From: Stemphylium vesicarium
Taxonomy: Eukaryota > Ascomycota > Dothideomycetes > Pleosporales > Pleosporaceae
Reading direction: 5' to 3'
Assembly (NCBI GenBank): GCA_004380135.1
Contig: QXCR01000040.1
Coordinates: forward strand, 62,001-126,000
Length of the DNA: 64,000 nt
Part shown: positions 46,321 to 59,000 of the stretch, in pieces
Numbering within the stretch: position 1 is the first letter of the stretch
Layout: each line of letters starts with the position of its first letter
Translations under genes and position numbers: made by a program
The notes under the pieces: model-generated
What the model saw: only the letters and a program-made list of their open reading frames with translations
Told to the model about the DNA's origin: nothing
Database searches by the model: none

Positions 46321-47472
46321 TCAGAAGTGCGTTTTGGGAGAGGGGCATAAGGAAACGAAAGGATATCTCTTTTGACTTCTCCAATGCGAGCCACTGCTAC
46401 GAATGGAGGAAGCACATCTACCAATTTCAAGACACTGGAATCGCAGGAGGCGATGATATAAAGATAGATTAGAAAGTAAAACTCCAGACCACGCGCCTTC
46501 AAGGCCCTGCGTTGGGAGGGGTCCCCCCGGTGTCTTCCATTCCGCGTTTGTAACATCGGTCCAACGGTCTTCGCCATAAGTCCACCATTCCAATCCGCCC
46601 GTCGATCTCATCCACTCCTGGTCGCGCGATGGATCCACGAACGAGGCCTGCTGGAGTGAATACTCGGGTTCATACGACTCGTCAAAGACGGGCAGTGGAC
46701 GTAATCTCTTTCTCTTCTTGTTATTAGTGTGTCGACGACACCCTTTAGCACGTTCCGAAGCTTCAAGCAGCTGCTCTAACCTTTCAGTGACCGAACATCC
46801 ATCATAGACCGGGGTCCATTCCTTGACGAGCCCGGCGACGTGTATCCTCAGTGCCGCTGTCGCGGACGGATGCGCGACCAGAAGACATGCACAAGCTCCT
46901 TTAGACACCATGCGGATCCGCATCGCCAGGCGCTTCACAAACGCTACTAGACACGTCGGTAACACCGGATATCCGTTCAGAAATAGACTACCATCTAGCG
47001 TCAGTGCTGTGAGATGGCCAATAGGCAATCGCTGCAGCGCGTCCTGCCAAGCCTGGAGCTCAGCATCATGTTCCTCGTGAAAGAACGCTTCGCGACTTTC
47101 GGTTTGCAGTCGAGGATCTGCGCGAGAGAGGCGGAAAAAATATATGCGTATTCTCTTTGGTAGTCGGGACCAGTCTGCCACAGTCTTGCTGTCGCCATTC
47201 GGCAAGCTCGTCGTTTTCTGATCCTCGCTGCGCTCAAGCAAGCGTGTCAGTGCACCCGGTGCATTTACTGTCACGCTTCGCTGAAGCTTGATAGTGGTGA
47301 TGACCTCTTTGCGGATTGCTTTCGAACAGCGTGTCAGCGCGAGTGGCTCTGTTCCTGGGACTCCCTGGTACGTGATTGCGGTGTCTGCGAGTGCGAAGAA
47401 CCATATCTCGTCGCGGAGTTCCCGCGGTAGAGTGGAGAAATCGCTAAGTGATTCTTGATACGACGTTTCCAT
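46321..47472 (-). CDS. F-box-like protein of unknown function
   Basis: Intronless, 383 residues from the ATG at 47472 (METSYQESLSDFSTLPREL); the frame is open further upstream but without an ATG. LPRELRDEIWFFALADTAIT is the N-terminal F-box-like motif of large Dothideomycete families, usually followed by an unconserved body, as here. A basic patch KKRKRLRP lies near residue 255. If the motif acts as an F-box, it would link a target to an SCF ligase through Skp1, the same machinery that uses RBX1; that is inference. No other domain recognised. Confidence 0.6.
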   Translation of the reverse strand: METSYQESLSDFSTLPRELRDEIWFFALADTAITYQGVPGTEPLALTRCSKAIRKEVITTIKLQRSVTVNAPGALTRLLERSEDQKTTSLPNGDSKTVADWSRLPKRIRIYFFRLSRADPRLQTESREAFFHEEHDAELQAWQDALQRLPIGHLTALTLDGSLFLNGYPVLPTCLVAFVKRLAMRIRMVSKGACACLLVAHPSATAALRIHVAGLVKEWTPVYDGCSVTERLEQLLEASERAKGCRRHTNNKKRKRLRPLPVFDESYEPEYSLQQASFVDPSRDQEWMRSTGGLEWWTYGEDRWTDVTNAEWKTPGGPLPTQGLEGAWSGVLLSNLSLYHRLLRFQCLEIGRCASSIRSSGSHWRSQKRYPFVSLCPSPKTHF

Positions 47473-48393
47473 TATGAGCGGGAGTACGATCAGTGGTGCA
47501 AAGGGAGTAATGGGCACAGAAGTCCGTCTATCCGTCCGACGGCGACGTCGACGTCGAGGTGTTTAGCTGTCGCCGGTCACCGCTATCGCTAATGAGATGA
47601 ATGAGATACGATATCAGTGTAATTCTAGAACTAGTGGAGGCAGCATGGATACACTTCAGTATGCTTGCGTGGTGTGGTGTGGTTGGCTGGCTGGTTGGCT
47701 GGAGCAAAAGTACGATTGACAGCAAGTGTCCTGGATGAGGGGGCTAACCGAATAACCGGTACGGCTACGGGCCGCGGGCGTGCCCCATGTCAACGCCGCT
47801 CGCCCACTAGGCTATCGCCCGACTCCAGGCCCGTCGTACGGCGGTGTCGTCCATTGCACGTATCCTAGGCAACTGATTGCATCGTTTCTTTTTGCTTCTC
47901 CTCTGACGCCCGCATTTGACTTTTGGCCTAGCGGCTTATTTCTGTTTCTCCGCTCCTCGGTCTTGCACCGGCGAATACACAAGCAGGGATGGGCTGGGTA
48001 TAGCAACGCCCTTGTCTCACGGAATCATCAATTTTGCCCTTTGCCGAGCGGCATCGTAGCACGGTTATGGCGCGCATTCGGCCGGTCAAACGCGGCCGCA
48101 TCGTCACGGAGGCGCTACCCATAGCATCGCTGTTAAACGAGTTGGCGCTGCACATACCTTGCAGACGGGCCGCTCGACGCACCGCCATTGGTCATACAAA
48201 GGCCCTCTTTAGGATCGACTTCTTCCTGATTAACGGCCCAGCACTCACCGGCAGCTAGTGTCTTACCGCATGTCTCTTGGGCAATGCCCAACGGCCCACC
48301 GCTATTCTCACTTGAGTTCAGTAGAGGGCCGTTTGCTACCTCCAATCTGGCATTGAGGCCATCGGAACAAGCTACCACTACAAGATCAGCGCT
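47473..48393. other. Divergent upstream region
   Basis: Between the F-box-like gene and the patatin gene. No convincing frame; 47680-47700 has short TTGGCTGGC repeats. Confidence 0.45.
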
Positions 48394-50224
48394 ATGTCGT
48401 GGACTTTGGTGGACTTCAGCTGTGTCCGATACTCACCAGTCGAGGGCACGCACTATTTCCACGACCCCGCGTACCCGTCATCGATACAGTTCTTGTTGTC
48501 CGGCCGCTGGGAGCCCTGGGATGTGAGCTACGTCAAGTAGTACGTCGCGCTTCTCGTACAGTAATCCCCGGTGTTTGTACTAACATGTTGTAGCAAGGCT
48601 CAAGATCCGGACATTCGACGCGTTGCCGAAGAAGCTGAGACGCGACTTGTTCGGGATCCCTACTCAGGATATTCTCCGTGGCCGTCTCCACCTCCTTCAA
48701 CAGCTCCCCCGCCATTAGCCCCCGTTTATGGCCACAGCAGAACTCAGTCAGCCGTCACTCAGCCAGCTGCAGCAGAGTTCGTAACCCCTTCACCATCTAC
48801 GGTGGTTGAGCATGCCATCTCAACATCACCGCGCGACCACAGTACGCCTTCGTCAGCGACTACTGCAACCGCATATGCGTCCCCGTATAGCCAGCAACCT
48901 GTAGCACAGAATGTCTTTGCCCAGTCACCACCTAAGTCTGCCAACTTCGTGCAGCCGGCTCCGATGAAAAATGCGTCTCCACAGAATACCAATGGCCATC
49001 GATCGCCTTCCCAGCATCCGGATATTCCATGCGATCCCGCCCTGCAAGATCCATCGTTGAAACCGGTAGTGCCAGCCCAAGCGATTCTTTCACGTACCAG
49101 GGAAACCAAGATTCTACTCTCAATTGACGGTGATGGCATCCGGGGATTGTCTGCTCTCCTCTTGGTTGAATCTTTAGTCAATGCGATTTGTGTCAAATTG
49201 GGACAGCGCTTAGACTGTCACCAGATCTTCGACTTGACGGGTGGCAGCTCTTTGGGGGGTGTCATCGCCATCATGCTGTGCAGGCTACGAATGCAAGCTC
49301 ATCGAGCTAGGGAAGCCTACAAACAGATTGCCAGACAGGTATACGCAAACAAGACAGACTATTTCCGGTACTTGGATCCCCACGCAACAATACGAGGAGT
49401 AGATGATAGTGCGCTGGAACGTGAGGTTAAGAGCGTCGTTCAGCAAGAGCTGGGCAATCCAGATGAGATACTCCTTGATGGACGATCAGACTCAGGTGAC
49501 GTGTAAGTATCGCGCACCGTCTTTTTGGAACAATATCTGACCACGCAATTAGTTTTGCCATCACAACACAAATGGACATCGGTACGTGCCCATAACTATG
49601 TCAGCCTGTACTCTGCGCTCATACTGATGAATCCAAGGTACCAATCGAGCAGCGCTGATAAGATCATATCAAACACGGCGCATTACCGGACCGGATCTGG
49701 AGCCCAACATGCCCATATGGCAAGCACTGAAGGCCACGTCGGCAGCCCCTAGATATATACAACCAGAGCCAGGCGTTCCACAACGGTTCGTAATCGACAA
49801 AGGCCTTGTCGACCACGGAACTACGAAGAACAATCCCGTGCGCGACATCCTTTACGAGTGTCGAAAACTGTTCCGTTATGCCAACGACATGATGATCATC
49901 GTGTCTGTTGGCACAGGCGTTGGACTCGATCCGACCAAGGAAACCCCAGAGATGGCGAACAGCGTCCTAGATCGAAAGGCGGAGGCAAGAGGGTGGGGCG
50001 AGAAGTTCGAGGCGGATCATGCTGCGCTGATGGAGAGAGGTTGGATGAAGTATTTCAGATTCGATGTGACGGGTTTGGAAGATGTACCTCTTGAAGAGTG
50101 GAGTCATGAGGATCTAATCAAGGAGAAGACTTCGGCATACCTGGCGCAGCCTGAGGTAGGTCAGAGGTTTTATGCCTGTGTGGACGCGATCACAGCGTTG
50201 CTGCTGGGCCCACAGGGTCGATAG
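48394..50224 (+). CDS. Patatin-like phospholipase
   Basis: Exons 48394-48536, 48594-49502, 49553-49581 and 49638-50224; 555 residues. A short N-terminal segment (VDFSCVRYSPVEGTHYFHD) and a disordered Pro/Ser/Gln-rich stretch precede the patatin domain (~215-440). Visible catalytic features are the oxyanion motif DGDGIRG at ~226 (usually DGGGIRG), the nucleophile motif GGSSLGG at ~264 (GxSxG; usually GTSTGG) and the dyad Asp in VDHGTTKNNP at ~418 (usually DGG/DGA..NNP). Exon 3 is only 29 bases. Family members hydrolyse acyl esters of phospholipids; some fungal ones are linked to NLR-type death pathways. The variant motifs keep the key G, S and D residues. The N-terminal exon is less certain than the rest. 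Confidence 0.82.
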
Positions 50225-51126
50225 CACAATGCAACGGTGGCCACACGGGCCGCCATTGTGCGGGTTGCACCAAACCAGACCTTACTCTCGGTCTTGTACT
50301 GGTACTTAAAGCTTGAGTTCAAATATCATATAATCCTGCGCAAGTTTGAATACCGACGCGTGTACCGCCTGCTAATGTCGGCTAAATAGATAGAGCGTTG
50401 CCGAGTTCCATACGGCTTAGCCTTACCGTTTTGATCGCATGCTTGTGAGCAAGCGTGCCAGTGGGTCGCGGACCGCGTTTGCGGGGCCCCAGATTCTAAC
50501 ACACCACCCATCTTCACTGCACGACACGTTCTTTCACAAGTGTCTGCACAGCATGACATTACCACATGCGGCATCAAACACCGCGCCAGGCCTACTGCTA
50601 TGCTGTACCGCGTAAGAAGGATCCGACGTCCAGGTCGGCTGCCGTGTCCCGCGTATAGCAGGAGCACGTAGAACGCCAATGACGCCATGCCTCATCCTGT
50701 GTCTTGGCCCAACACGCGGATTCTCCAGACATGGGAAAGGGCTCGCGAATCCCATTCCTGACCATCGGTCGATGTGCGCTTATTTCCAACACGATCGTCT
50801 ATGATGGTCTTGGCTGTGTATAAAGACAAGCCCTTGGCTGGGGATGACAAGCCTTAGATTGGCGGACAAAGCTTACCCCAGGCAAAGCCACCCGCCTCTT
50901 GACATCAGTGACAGGGTATTGCGGGTAGCCTGACAGTTGCATGGAGAGTGCGAAGGTGTAGGAGCGCCATTTGCCTTACGGGCGGGCGAGAGGGTGAGTG
51001 ATAAGTACATTCGCTTTCACTCGCGCCGCCCTTATTACATCGCTATTTGATCTCCCACTTTTCAGTATTCCCTGACCCACTCACTCTCCCCTCCAAACTC
51101 TTTTTCTTCTGCAAGTGACTCTCAAC
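50225..51126. other. Intergenic, nothing recognised
   Basis: 3' region of the patatin gene and promoter of the MFS gene; 50990-51110 is C/T-rich leader-like sequence. Confidence 0.45.
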
Positions 51127-53030
51127 ATGGCGACTGTAGACGACGGCAAAGCTACGGCTGTGCCCGACACGGAGCGCGACCCAAACTACGGCCAAGGCGA
51201 AGAGCTGGAACAAGAAAAGACGGACCGAATCATCGAGGACAGCAAGGTCGAGCTTCAAGACAGCGATGCTTGGGACAAGCTTGGTTATTCTTTTCCCACT
51301 TGGCGCAAATGGTGAGTTGAGCTTGTCGTTCTGGCTTGGCTGCCGTTTTGCCGTGTTACACAAACGTGGTCGCGGGATCCCAAGAAGAAGCCCTTGCGAG
51401 ACACGATCATTACAGTTTCATGGCGAATCTCAGTGGTGCGGTATTAGAAATTTGGCGCTGACAACGGAACTATGGCAGGCAAATCCTCGTCGTCGTCTTC
51501 TTCATTCAGATCACGATCAACACCAATGCGTCCATGTACTCGCACGCCGTCAAAGCCGTATCAGAGGAGCATCATGTCAGCGAACAAGCCGCCCGCGTAC
51601 CACAGGCACTATTTCTGATTGCCTACGGTGTCGGTTGCGAGCTCTGGGCACCGTGGTCTGAAGAGTATGGGCGCTGGCCAATCCAACAACTCAGTCTGTT
51701 CCTCGTCAACCTCTGGCAGATTCCCTGCGGTCTTTCCAAGAACTACGCAACCTACGTCGTATTCCGTACACTGGGAGGTCTATCAACAGCCGGAGGGTCT
51801 GTTACACTGGGCGTTCTCGCCGACATGTGGCAGCCCGACGAGCAAGAATTTGCCGTCGCCTTCCTGGTCTTGTCCTCCGTCGGCGGTTCCGTCGTTGGGG
51901 CCATCATCGGCGCCTTTGTGGAGCGTTACCTGTCGGTCCAATGGATCTTCTGGGTCCAGTTGATCATTGGTGGTTTCGTGCAGCTTGTCCACCTGGTTTG
52001 CAATCCGGAGACTCGCTCGACTATCTTGCTGGACCGTGAGGCCAAGAGACGGCGCAAGACGGGTGAAGACCCCAATATCTACGGCCCTAATGAGATTCGC
52101 GGTGGCCACAGAGTCACTCTCAAGGAAGTTGGTACAATCTTTTGGAGGTACGTTGTCATTCCAAGCCTTGTGGTTCTAAGCTGACGTGATCGCCGACCCT
52201 TCTACATGTTCTTCACAGAGCCCATCGTCCTCTGGCTATCTCTCCTCAGCGGTTTCAGCGACGCGCTAATCTTCACCTTCCTCGAATCCTTCGGACCCGT
52301 GTACGAGCAGTGGGGTTTCGGCACCGTGGGAGCCGGTCTCGCTTTCCTGCCTATCCTGCTCAGCTACTTCCTCGCGTACGCATCCTACATGCCATCAATT
52401 CTCAAATTCCGGAAGCAGCGACGCGAGAAACCCGGTTCTGTGTCCCCCGAAGCGCGACTCTGGTGGCTGCTCTTCCTGGCGCCACTGGAAACGATTGGGC
52501 TGTTCGGCTTTGCGTGGACATCGCTGGGGCCGGATCATGGCATACCGTGGATAGCGCCGATGATCTTCTCCGCTATGGTTGGAATGGCAAATGTGAGTGT
52601 ATATCGTTCTAGCTTTAGGCTTTGCATCGCTAACATGCCGCAGTATGCGATCTACCAGTCCTCAATCGACTACCAAACAGCCGCATACGGCCCCTATGCT
52701 TCTTCGGCAACTGGTGGCAATGACCTTGCTCGTGATGCACTGGCTGGTGTCGCATCTCTCTACTCCACACCGCTATACACCAACATCCCTGGACGGCCGC
52801 TACAATACGCATCAACCATACTCGCGTGCCTGGCTTTCGTTGTCACAATACCAATCTACATCGTGTACTGGAAGGGGCCTGAGATTAGGGCAAAGTCAAA
52901 GTTCGCGCAGAGTCTGGACCAGTCGTGGCAAAAGCGGGAGGAGAAGAGACGTAAGAGCACTCTGCCCAATGTCGAAGGACCGCTTGCGCAGAAGGAAATG
53001 GAGAAGAATGCGCATATAGAGAGTGTGTGA
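51127..53030 (+). CDS. MFS multidrug/polyamine transporter (DHA1 type)
   Basis: Proposed exons 51127-51311, 51479-52147, 52196-52592 and 52644-53030; 545 residues, 12 predicted membrane spans. After an acidic cytosolic N-terminus come QILVVVFFIQITINTNASMY, the loop GRWPIQQ and RTLGGLSTAGGSVTLGVLAD. The second half is read as PFYMFFTEPIVLWLSLLSGF and AAYGPYASSATGGNDLARD. These are typical of fungal DHA1 drug or polyamine H+ antiporters at the plasma membrane. The reading frame requires intron 2 to run 52148-52195, which ends in CG rather than AG (..GATCGCCG). Intron 3 is 51 bases without a stop, so its retention would stay in frame. The acceptor problem may impair expression. Confidence 0.8.
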
Positions 53031-53124
53031 ATGGGTTGCTAAAGGCAAGCTTGAGAGCTGCACCGAAAGCCTTTCAACGGATACACACGATATGTAGTAT
53101 AATATGTAATCATTAATGCATGGT

Positions 53125-54879
53125 CTAGTCCTCAGGCAACTCAACAAAGATATGTCCGATACCTCTAGACACACAAGCCAACATCTCATCTTTTTGCTCT
53201 GCTTCCGTCAGCGCAGTACCACGATGTTGAACCCTACCACACTTGATAGCGATCCTGCAAGTTCCACAAGTACCCACCTCGCAGGAACTTCCAATATCGA
53301 ATCCAGCATCTCGCATAACATCCAGAAGCGACTGCTCAGCGCCGATCTGCAGAGTCTTTTTTATCTTGTCCTTCGGGCCACTCAACACGTCCACGGAAAA
53401 CGGATCACCGGACGTGTCCGCCTGGAAAACCTCATAATGCACCTCATCCGACGCCATGCCAACGACCGTCGCGGCTTCAATAGTATCGTCGACCATACGC
53501 TGTGGACCACAGATGTAGACGTGACTGTTCCAAATTCTTTGTTTCAGAATCTTCGTGATATCCATACGCTGCCTTTTCGACTTGTCGTAAATGATGACGT
53601 TATCCGGGAACTGTGAGAGTAGCGAGGTAAAAGCGACTTCACTGGTCTCTCTAACAGCCTAAGAAAGTAAGCATCAAGATTGGCATTTTCCCGGTAGGTA
53701 GCTGTTCTGCTCTGAGAAACTTACGTAGTGGAGCTGAAAAGTCTGATTGATATTCCTCAAGCACGCCATCATGGCCAGGAAAGCCGTGATACCAATTCCC
53801 CCAGCAACAAAAATGTGATTCGACGCCATCTGATCGCGACACATGCCCTCGCCAATTGACCCCAAGCTGATGGTATCACCCGCTATGATGGTTTTGTGGA
53901 TGTAAGAGGACCCGCCGCGACTCTTGTCATCGCGCGCAACGCCCAGGACGAAAGAGTTCGCGTCGCCGGAAACGATAGAATACGCACGCTTCAGCCCGTT
54001 TGGTAATTTGATGTACGCATGACTACCAGGGGTGATAGCGTCTGGCGAGTTGTCCTTTTGCGCCTTTTCCAGCTCGAGACGGGCTATCCGCGGAGTTTCT
54101 AATGTCTTGCTTTTAACTCGCAGTTCAGTCCACGTTTCTTTGCTTTTCGCTGCATCGGCTCTCATCTTTCGTAGTCGGTTTACAAAGACGTTTCTGCATT
54201 CATCACCGATTACGTCCATGCTTGCGAGTTCTTCGGCTACAGCGACATCGCTCTTGTCGCGGTGGACGTAGTGATGTAGCCGTGCGATTGACCATTTTGG
54301 AGAGCGTCTTTCGATGACCTGGATCTGCATTCCTTGCTCGATCCATCCTTCTTCTATTACGCGGTAATACCACCCTGTTTTGGCCTCTTGGTGGGTGCGT
54401 GGAGCAAAGTTCTTGATGCCGAATCTTTGGTTCAGCTTGAAGCACGGTTGTCGGGGTAGGCTGACTTGCAGAAGACACCCGTTTGGTCCGCCAGTAAGAT
54501 CGGAATCTGGATGCCCGACTCTCACCAGGTCACCAATGCACATGTTGGTCTCGCATAGGCCGTCGGCGACGAAGTTCTCGCCGAAACCGCCAGCCACAAA
54601 CTTTGCACCTATATCAGCCGTGGGAAATGCATCACGCCAGAAGGAGTAATGAGAGGTGCAGTACTGATGTATTGCCTTGTCAATGCCGCCGTGGAAAGTC
54701 AGGTCGTGCTCGTCTTCGGAGAGCCCGAGAGTGGAAACATATAGCCTCCCGGAGCGCACTTGTTTGTCGATGCCAGATAGAACAGGTCCAAATGGTCGTA
54801 GTTTGGAAGTCCGGATTTCTTCGAGAAGGGTGGGAGGAGGGAAATCAATTGGTTGGAGGTCAAGGCTTGAGATCGCCAT
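53125..54879 (-). CDS. MOSC domain / flavin reductase / 2Fe-2S ferredoxin fusion oxidoreductase
   Basis: Exons 54879-53725 and 53658-53125; 562 residues from the ATG at 54879. Residues ~35-170 are a MOSC domain (LTFHGGIDKAIHQY, GGPNGCLLQVSLPRQPCFKL), followed by a helical segment like that of YiiM. Then comes a ferredoxin-reductase-like FAD/NAD module (KRAYSIVSG ~310; VAGGIGITAFLAMMACL ~360; VYICGPQRMV). The plant-type 2Fe-2S cluster has ligands C511, C516, C519 (CEVGTCGTC) and C547. MOSC proteins bind molybdenum cofactor or detoxify N-hydroxylated compounds; the attached modules can pass electrons from NAD(P)H. The substrate is unknown. It is convergent with the MFS gene, 94 bases apart. Confidence 0.88.
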
Positions 54880-56050
54880 TCTTGACAAAGTTCCTGCACA
54901 AGAACAGGAGTCATACACGGTGATTAAATAAATATAAATTTAACAGCGAGTATGACTCCCAATAATCAAGGAAAGTAATAATACGGGACATTGAGTTGAC
55001 GATTCGAGGAAGTCTAGCGAGAATTAGCTAGTCGTACATCTAGACTGCATAGGCACGGATTCCTTACGTGATGGAAGGCTAACATACCTAGTCCGCGGTA
55101 ATTTTCTAACGAGTAGCCGACCCACAAGATACTTTTCGGTATCCTTGGCGATTTCTGCCTCCGCCCACTGAGTCTGTAGCAATATTAGCGCCGCTCTAAT
55201 CCTTACTAAGAAGTCCCAGCCGATGAGCCTGGAGTTTGTATTCCTGTACGTCAGAAAGAGGGGGATTGATTTCAATGGAGACATGACCAAACCCCATCTT
55301 TACACAATTGAGAATTCATTGGTCTCATGGTCCCCAGGATAAGGCCCATATCCTCCACCCTCATGTGAGGTATCTGCCAGGCTCCACACAAGAAGCGTAT
55401 GGGAAGTATGCCATTACGCCTCTAACGAGACACACACACACTGGACCTTGTATCAACCATAAAACAATATCTGATTCGAACCCATGGGTGTTGTATTCGG
55501 TCCATTGTGTGTTGTGTTGGATAGCTTTTCGTACAGTAAGTTGTATGTTAAGGGCGCAATTTGAGCCGCCGAGTCGTCATTTGGCTGGCATGACTGTAGT
55601 ACCAGTGAAGGGGCGTGCGATATCAGTCGTTGTGGTTGGCAGAGCAAACAAGTGCGCAAAGACCTAGTGAAGGAGATTTAAAAAGATGGTGGTGTGAATA
55701 CAAAGACGCCAGTATGACATGTGACGTGAGGCATCCCCAGTGGGCAAGCACGAGCGAACAGGGCGGGCGCAGCTGCAGCCACCGAGAGAAGAAGCTACAC
55801 TCCACCACGACATAGCACGTGAAGGAAAGAACCTCGTAAGCAAGCTCTATTGCACACATGGATTACAACACGATAGGTTGATTCCATGATACTTGCGCAA
55901 GCCAAAACAAAAGCGACAGGGTATCTATACTCGTAATAAGATGTCACACGTTCCAAACACCAAGACTTTTCCATCGCCGTCCAAACCAAAAGAAAAACGA
56001 CATCCCTAGCGGATCTTCCACATAAAACACCAGAGCATATACTGCATTTG
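54880..56050. other. Intergenic with a doubtful coding trace
   Basis: Mostly featureless. On the minus strand at about 55290-55060 two short adjoining frames read like protein (GHVSIEINPPLSDVQEY and TQWAEAEIAKDTEKYLVGRL), possibly a relic, but no model can be built. Confidence 0.35.
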
Positions 56051-59000
56051 TCAGGCGCGTTCACAGTCCCCGCTTCCCCTCATCCTAAACCCAGTACTAA
56101 TCCGCTCAATCGGACTCTGTCTCTCCGCTCTATCCACACTAAGCCTATTATTGTTCGCAGTGGTTGTCCCCTTCAGTCCGTTCGTAGGCCGCACAGCACC
56201 TTTCTCTCTACTCCTCCCTGTACTGCGACTAGCCACGGGAAGCAACGAGCCTCCATCATTCCACCTGTTCGCGCGAGCACTGCCGAGGTAGCTCTCAATG
56301 CTGCGTCTGCCATCGGGGCGATATGCTGTGCTTCTTCCGCGGCTGAGCGCTTCTTCAATGGTGCGCGTGTCAATGGTGTCTCCAAAGTCGGTTTTGTCGA
56401 CGCCAGAGTACGGGTCGTGAGTATTGTTGTTGGTCTCGTGACGAGCCTGTCTGGACTTTGCTTTACGATCGCGGAACCTGCGTTTCACCTCGCGGAAGAA
56501 GTCGCCGATGGCGTCGAAGGAAAGAGCGATTGCAATGAAGGGAATTGAGATGGCGAGGCCGATGCCGAACATGTACTTGCTTACGTACGATAGCGGAAGG
56601 GAAGGTTCGTCGCTGCCAGGTCGGTGTGGGAATTCTTGGATATTGATGGTGAACATGGCTGCGATGAACGATAGTGGGAGGAAAATGATTGTGACGATGG
56701 TGAAGACCATGATTGTTTGGCTTTGGCGCGCGGTGCCGGCAGCTTGATCGCGAGCGAAGCGTGCTTCAAAGGCGTTGGCATGCTTTTGCTTGAGATCGAG
56801 CAGGTCGGTGATAGAGTCGTAGATACGCTTGGCTTGCTTGTCCATGCGGTCGAGGTCTTTGATGTGGATTTCGATTGTCTTTAGCATGTCTCTGAACCGC
56901 TTCTTTAGGTCCTGCTGACTCTTTTGCTCTTCACGATATATGTCTGTGATACTCCCTTCCATGTCCGGAAGCACATTGCGCTGGTCTTCGAGCACCTTGA
57001 CAATCATATTCAATTCATCACGAATGTCCTTGATCTCAGCCAAAAGATCTGTCTCTGGGCCGATGTCTAACAGGTTATCGACAAACAGCGGAGCATTCGC
57101 AGCTGTCTGCTCACTATCATCGTATTCGAAATCTTCTTCGGGAATCGGAGGGTCGGCCAAAGCATGTGCATGTGAATGATGCGGCGCATGTCGGCGGTGG
57201 AGGTGCTCTCGCTGCCTTCCTTCTGCTTCAAGATGTCGTGAAAAGCGGTTGGGCCGACGGTGATGTTTTAGCCATTGTGACGCTTGCCGAGAGGCGGTGT
57301 TGAAGTCCTTGAACAATACTGTTTCCATCTCGGTAGCGTCACCGATGCTCGACTCAAACATATCGAGGAATTGGTAGTCCTCGTCGCCAACACGATGGCG
57401 ATCAAACACGCCACTGCATCGCCCAGCGATGATCATCGCCAGATCGTAGACACTGCGCACAGGATCTCTGGTTTTGCTGTTGATATCTTCGATAATGCCA
57501 TCGAGAACGTTGAGAGGATCGTTTCGAGGCTGCTGCCAGCGTTGAGGAAAGGCTGTCACAATCAGATCCTTGCCAAGCGTCCATATCCACAACTGATCGA
57601 CCATGAAAATCTTTGGATCGATGTGTTGAGGATCACTCGACTTGCACTGATACCGATAAACAACTTGGTCGCGGTCGCGAGACTGTGTATCAATGTTATG
57701 GTAGAAAAATTGATCCAAGGTACGCCGTACATGCAGCGACACTTGCGAGGAGGTAAGATGAGCTCGTAGTAGCATCTCGTCGTATGTTCTTGCACATCCA
57801 AGAGCAGGCTTGTTGTAGCGTCCATCGCTTCTTTCGCTACCCTTTAGCAATTGTGTTTTCGTAATCGCAGCTTGCATCTCCTGTCGCCGGCGGTCAGACT
57901 CGAAATGGAGGTAGGGCATGAAAGCAAAGATGTTGCCTTTCGCTACGGCTGACGGATCCTTTCTTCCAGGACTACCAGGCGATCTGAGAAGACCACTAGC
58001 GGTCAGAGGAGAATTGGTGTGTATGCGTCTCGCGCGATGCTCCGGTCCTTGAGTCGGTGTTTCACTGCCACCAGTCCGCTTGCCGGCTTGCTTCGCACCA
58101 CCCCATTTCGGCATCTTTTTTGTCTTGTCCTTCGCCTTGATCTTCCCTTCTTTATTGGTTGCATTACCCGAACCTGTTCCGGAAGTCCAGTCCGTCTGCT
58201 CTGTGCTAGCAGTACCTGATCGCACAGGTGCCCGGGGTAATGGCGACGTGGCTGGTTCCTGTGCGCCGATAGTAGCATCAATACCAAGACCCCGGGCGCT
58301 GGTAATAGTAATCGGTGGGATCCCCTGTTCGGCATGGTCGGAAAGGTCCGAGTCGTCGTGGTGCTTTGGTGCGCGCGGTGTGCTCTGGCATAGTGGTCTC
58401 ATAAAGTGCGAATGTATTTGCTGTCCACGGTGCTGATGGCTAAAGGACCGCTCGAGCGCTTTGAACCCTTCCACATCGGTAGCTCCTTCTTCAATGAACG
58501 CTTTTGTCAACAATGCCTCTACCCAAGCCATATTGTTCGCGGGAAGATGTATCCACCTAAAAGTCGTTGCCTTCGATTCCTTGGGTAAGACGGTCACGGC
58601 GGGCTTTCTCGGGTTGATCGCATCACGGGCATACAAGAGCTCGAAGACTGTCTTTCGGTCGACCTTGTTCTCGTTGTGAAAATTACCAAAGTCGACGATG
58701 GTGGCGTGAAACCCATTCGTAGCCCCCAGTGCATCTTCGCCGAGGGCTTCGACCTGATTGTGCGGTGCTAATGTGTTAATGATGTCTTTGCGCGCAGGGT
58801 TTTTACTCTGGGCGGCGCGGAGGAATGGCGTAATACCAAATTTATCCTTGGCAGCTGGCTTGATGTCCTTTCTCTCCAACAGACATTTGACTATATCCAA
58901 GTGTCCAGCTCGCGCCGCTACATGAAGGGGTGTCATCCCCGTCAGAAGCTTGGCATTGAGATCCGCTCCAGCACCCAGCAGTATCTTGAGCACCTTCACA

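Noticed and set aside
47626..47642. TCTAGAACTAGTGGA resembles a cloning-vector polylinker (XbaI-SpeI-BamHI)
   Set aside because: Only ~15 bases match and the flanks are ordinary genomic sequence, so I treat it as chance, not vector contamination.
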